DNA from: JAUIAI01 sp049680625
GTDB lineage: Bacteria > Pseudomonadota > Gammaproteobacteria > Burkholderiales > Burkholderiaceae_E
Direction: 5' to 3'
DNA length: 8,099 nucleotides
Assembly: GCA_049680625.1 (NCBI GenBank)
Contig: JBAUID010000092.1
Span: forward strand, 1-8,099
Below are positions 6,588-8,099 of the stretch, one piece after another; the first letter of the stretch is position 1, and each line of letters begins with the position of its first letter. Under the pieces are notes generated by a model. It was not told the DNA's origin. It saw only the letters and a program-made list of their open reading frames with translations, and did not search any database. A program made the translations under genes and the position numbers.

Positions 6588-6786
6588 ACCGTCAGGTTAG
6601 CGCATGGCCACACACTTAGCAAACCAAACACGCAAAACGATGGCTGTGCGCTGCAACAAACCATCCAAGCCCGCCAGGTCAAAGCAAAGCAATCAAAACT
6701 TAAATTCATACGGGAAACAACAGTCGACTTGGATAAGAAAAAATCAACCGGGGTTGCTTCATTGAAGGCTCAAGTTACGGCCGGAT
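6588..6786. promoter_or_regulatory. Intergenic region upstream of the split ATP-grasp/alpha-E operon
   Basis: The 199 bases between the end of the crotonase gene and the start of the ATP-grasp gene (both minus strand) hold a terminator candidate (6738-6756), the inner arm of an 11-base inverted repeat, and presumably the promoter of the ATP-grasp/alpha-E operon. On the minus strand a TTGACC (6682-6677) could be a -35, but no acceptable -10 lies 16-18 bases below it, so no promoter is called. Confidence 0.45.
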
Positions 6787-6800
6787 TTAGTTTCCCGTAT
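6708..6800. repeat. 11-base inverted repeat at the crotonase 3' end
   Basis: ATACGGGAAAC (6708-6718) is the exact reverse complement of GTTTCCCGTAT (6790-6800). The right arm encodes the last residues of the crotonase; the left arm lies in the gap below it, 71 bases away. It could form a long-range stem in the transcript, be a site pair, or be chance. Confidence 0.4.
6738..6756 (-). terminator. Candidate intrinsic terminator behind the crotonase gene
   Basis: Reading the minus strand, CAACCCCGGTTG (6756-6745) forms a short hairpin: stem CAAC/GTTG with a CCCG loop, or five pairs with a tight two-base loop. One base later comes a run of six T (6743-6738) followed by CTT. The stem is short, but the U-run and its position about 30 bases after the crotonase stop favour Rho-independent termination. 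This would insulate the ATP-grasp/alpha-E operon from crotonase transcription. Confidence 0.5.
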
Positions 6801-7590
6801 ACCTCGCATCGCGTTGATTAAGGAATGCATCAACCCCTTCTGCAAAATCTTCTGATTTTTCGAGCAAAGCAAATCCTTCCAAGTCTCTGTAAGCGGTCGC
6901 ACGATGCAGCGCATGGCTGGCCAGGTTCACATCGTGTTTAACCATTTTCATTGCCGTTGGTGGTAACAGTGCCGCCTGGGTGGCAATCGAAAGCGCCGTT
7001 TGTGCCGCCTGAGTGTCAACACACACCTGGTCGGCGAGCCCCCACGACATTGCGGTTTGGGCGTCAATTTTTTCGCAAAGCGCCGCGATGCGCTTGGCGC
7101 GTGCTGGCCCAACCAGTGCAGCAATCCGCGGTACAGAGCCCCAGGTCATATTCATGCCCCGCTCTACCTCGGGCACGTAAAACACTGCCGACTCCCCCAT
7201 CACGCGCAAGTCGCAAGAAACCGCCAGCGCTGCACCACCACCGGCACACCACCCTTCGATTGCGCAAATGGTGATTGCATCAACTTTCTCCCAGGCTTCA
7301 CACAATTGTGGCCCCGCTCGCAAGGACAGTCGACGCTGGGCCAGCCCTTGCTGCCGAAGAGCGGACAGGGCCGGGTCTTTGAGATCCATACCCATCGAAA
7401 AACCGTCGGTGCGGCCAGCAAGCACGACGGCGCTGATCTCAGGGCATTCGTGAAATTGTCGCGCTGCCTCGGTGAGTTCGTGCATGGCCTGAACGCTTAG
7501 TGGGTTTGCTCGAAAGCCGCGATCAAAGTGAACCGTCGCCACTCGCCCGTCAATAGTGATGCTGACGCTCGATGGATTTGCTGCCGACAT
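6787..7590 (-). CDS. Enoyl-CoA hydratase/isomerase (crotonase) family protein
   Basis: The 267-residue protein has the usual crotonase length and fold signatures. The first oxyanion-hole segment is GFSMGMDL (63-70) and the second is IEGWCAGGGAALAVSCDLRV (111-130). Crotonases stabilise a thioester enolate on acyl-CoA substrates and serve as hydratases, isomerases, decarboxylases and others. Of the two glutamates of classical enoyl-CoA hydratase, the one in the PE motif is present (E141), but the one in GGGxE appears to be alanine (GGGAAL, 117-122). The usual PGxGGTQRL is replaced by MNMTWGSVPRI (146-156). A classical hydratase is therefore less likely than an isomerase or another crotonase reaction; the substrate cannot be told. 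The ATG at 7590-7588 is preceded by GGGGG and six A, an acceptable ribosome binding site. It is divergent from the exported-protein gene, and its link to the ATP-grasp cluster is unclear. Confidence 0.88.
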   Translation of the reverse strand: MSAANPSSVSITIDGRVATVHFDRGFRANPLSVQAMHELTEAARQFHECPEISAVVLAGRTDGFSMGMDLKDPALSALRQQGLAQRRLSLRAGPQLCEAWEKVDAITICAIEGWCAGGGAALAVSCDLRVMGESAVFYVPEVERGMNMTWGSVPRIAALVGPARAKRIAALCEKIDAQTAMSWGLADQVCVDTQAAQTALSIATQAALLPPTAMKMVKHDVNLASHALHRATAYRDLEGFALLEKSEDFAEGVDAFLNQRDARYTGN

Positions 7591-7707
7591 TTTTTTCCCC
7601 CGGAGTAATTGTCGTCACTAATGATGCCTGCAAACTGACTCGTGGCACGGGCCGTCAGAGCCAGGCTTAGCCAAAAAGTAGCACCGCCTGCACCCTCTCG
7701 TCCTTCC

Positions 7708-7739
7708 TGGCGATACGCCACCGCTATCGCTTGATAGCG
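7708..7739 (+). promoter_or_regulatory. Two adjacent hairpins with a competing alternative stem
   Basis: TGGCG-ATA-CGCCA (7708-7720) is a five-base-pair hairpin. CGCTATC-GCTT-GATAGCG (7722-7739) is a perfect seven-base-pair hairpin with a four-base loop. GCGATA (7710-7715) can instead pair with TATCGC (7725-7730), which breaks both. Such mutually exclusive stems are typical of attenuators and sensing leaders, but no T-run follows. The element lies 80 bases before the exported-protein start. Transcription through it is not shown. Confidence 0.4.
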
Positions 7740-7806
7740 TCACCAGTCAACCCGCACAGTGACACCACTGCATCAGCAGTTGTACCAATACTAAATCGGG
7801 TAATTT

Positions 7807-7812
7807 AAGGAG
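7807..7812 (+). promoter_or_regulatory. Strong ribosome binding site (AAGGAG)
   Basis: AAGGAG sits seven bases before the ATG at 7820, an ideal Shine-Dalgarno and much the best in the window. It fixes the start of the exported-protein gene and suggests high translation. Confidence 0.85.
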
Positions 7813-7819
7813 AAACCAG

Positions 7820-8099
7820 ATGAAATATAACAACCAAAGTAAGAAGCAAACCCAGCAGAAAAATCATCGGCTGATTGCCGCCATCCTGTGCGCGACCCTG
7901 GCCAGCGCGTCACTAACCGCAACCAGCACAGCCCAGGCACAGAGCACCACCTATGACGCCAGCATGGCCAGTGGTATGTCGGTTGCCATTCCTGTTGCTG
8001 TTGTTGGTCTTTCTGCCGCAACGGCTATTGCCGGCCTGACCTCGCTGACGGTTAAAGCCGTTGAGCTCAGCGCCAGGGGGGCATCTGTTGTCGTTGAAG
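7820..8099 (+). CDS. Small exported hypothetical protein with signal peptide, N-terminal 93 residues, partial
   Basis: The frame is open from ATG 7820 to the right edge, so the C-terminus is missing. The product begins with a lysine- and glutamine-rich segment (MKYNNQSKKQTQQKNHR), then a hydrophobic core (LIAAILCATLASASL, 18-32) and an AQA-QS site (cleavage predicted after residue 40), a typical though long Sec signal peptide. The mature part is rich in Ala, Val, Ser and Gly and has a second hydrophobic stretch (about 54-78, VAIPVAVVGLSAATAIAGL and following), so it may stay in or on a membrane. No cysteine marks a lipoprotein at the cleavage site. No catalytic motif or family is recognised. 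The strong ribosome binding site argues for a real, well-expressed gene. It is divergent from the crotonase gene, and nothing connects it directly to the amidoligase cluster. Confidence 0.75.
   Translation, partial: MKYNNQSKKQTQQKNHRLIAAILCATLASASLTATSTAQAQSTTYDASMASGMSVAIPVAVVGLSAATAIAGLTSLTVKAVELSARGASVVVE

Larger units (their letters stand above)
7591..7819. promoter_or_regulatory. Divergent intergenic region with paired hairpins
   Basis: These 229 bases separate the starts of the crotonase gene (minus) and the exported-protein gene (plus) and should contain both promoters. On the plus side a weak -10-like TACTAA (7789-7794) lies near the end, without a good -35. The clearest structure is the hairpin pair at 7708-7739. 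No small gene or known riboswitch was recognised. Confidence 0.45.

Noticed and set aside
6584..6709. A 41-codon minus-strand frame starting ATG 6709-6707, whose TGA overlaps the ATP-grasp ATG as ATGA
   Set aside because: It has no ribosome binding site, a cysteine- and tryptophan-rich composition unlike a typical leader or small protein, and no recognisable motif. The ATGA overlap is suggestive but not enough.
7000..7500. A 166-codon plus-strand frame opposite the crotonase gene
   Set aside because: It is wholly antisense to a clearly conserved crotonase and has a composition (Arg, Pro, His, Cys rich) typical of a shadow frame.
1..8099. Signs of a mobile element, prophage or tRNA-linked integration
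   Set aside because: No transposase, integrase, tRNA, long terminal inverted repeat or phage gene was seen on either strand.

Overview
The window is about 8.1 kb of compactly organised bacterial DNA with moderately high GC. Its four intergenic gaps are all shorter than 260 bases. The protein families, the protein similarity patterns and a Shine-Dalgarno/signal-peptide gene at the right end fit a Gram-negative proteobacterium, most likely a gammaproteobacterium. That placement is an inference from gene content; there is no rRNA or phylogenetic marker in the window.

Left and centre (1-6587) hold a dense cluster of the circularly permuted (CP) ATP-grasp / alpha-E / transglutaminase type, a predicted peptide- or amide-bond-forming system known mainly from comparative genomics. 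The parts are: (i) the N-terminus of a large transglutaminase-like protein, probably the DUF2126 type, reading leftward off the edge (326-1, minus); (ii) divergently, a fused CP-ATP-grasp + alpha-E protein (580-3177, plus); (iii) 33 bases later and probably in the same operon, a compact transglutaminase-like cysteine protease/transferase with an intact Cys-His-Asp set (3211-4134, plus); (iv) convergently, a stand-alone CP-ATP-grasp (6587-5148, minus) whose gene overlaps that of a stand-alone alpha-E protein (5182-4193, minus). The ATP-grasp/alpha-E pair is therefore present twice, once fused and once split. The split ATP-grasp keeps the expected nucleotide- and metal-binding motifs. The fused one has lost most of them at the aligned positions, which suggests a catalytic/non-catalytic pair.

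Right (6588-8099) is a crotonase-superfamily (enoyl-CoA hydratase/isomerase) gene on the minus strand (7590-6787) with a likely intrinsic terminator behind it. A divergent gene follows, for a small exported protein with a strong ribosome binding site, a signal peptide and a hydrophobic segment (7820 to the right edge, plus). Neither is obviously tied to the amidoligase cluster.

The non-coding DNA is unusually structured. There is an 11-base tandem repeat with phased A-tracts in the divergent promoter region (393-457) and a 14-base tandem repeat filling the convergent gap (4135-4190). A perfect 12-base-pair hairpin lies in the first codons of the fused gene (631-657), and a GC-rich hairpin abuts that gene's stop codon (3154-3171). 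A set of mutually exclusive hairpins lies upstream of the exported-protein gene (7708-7739).
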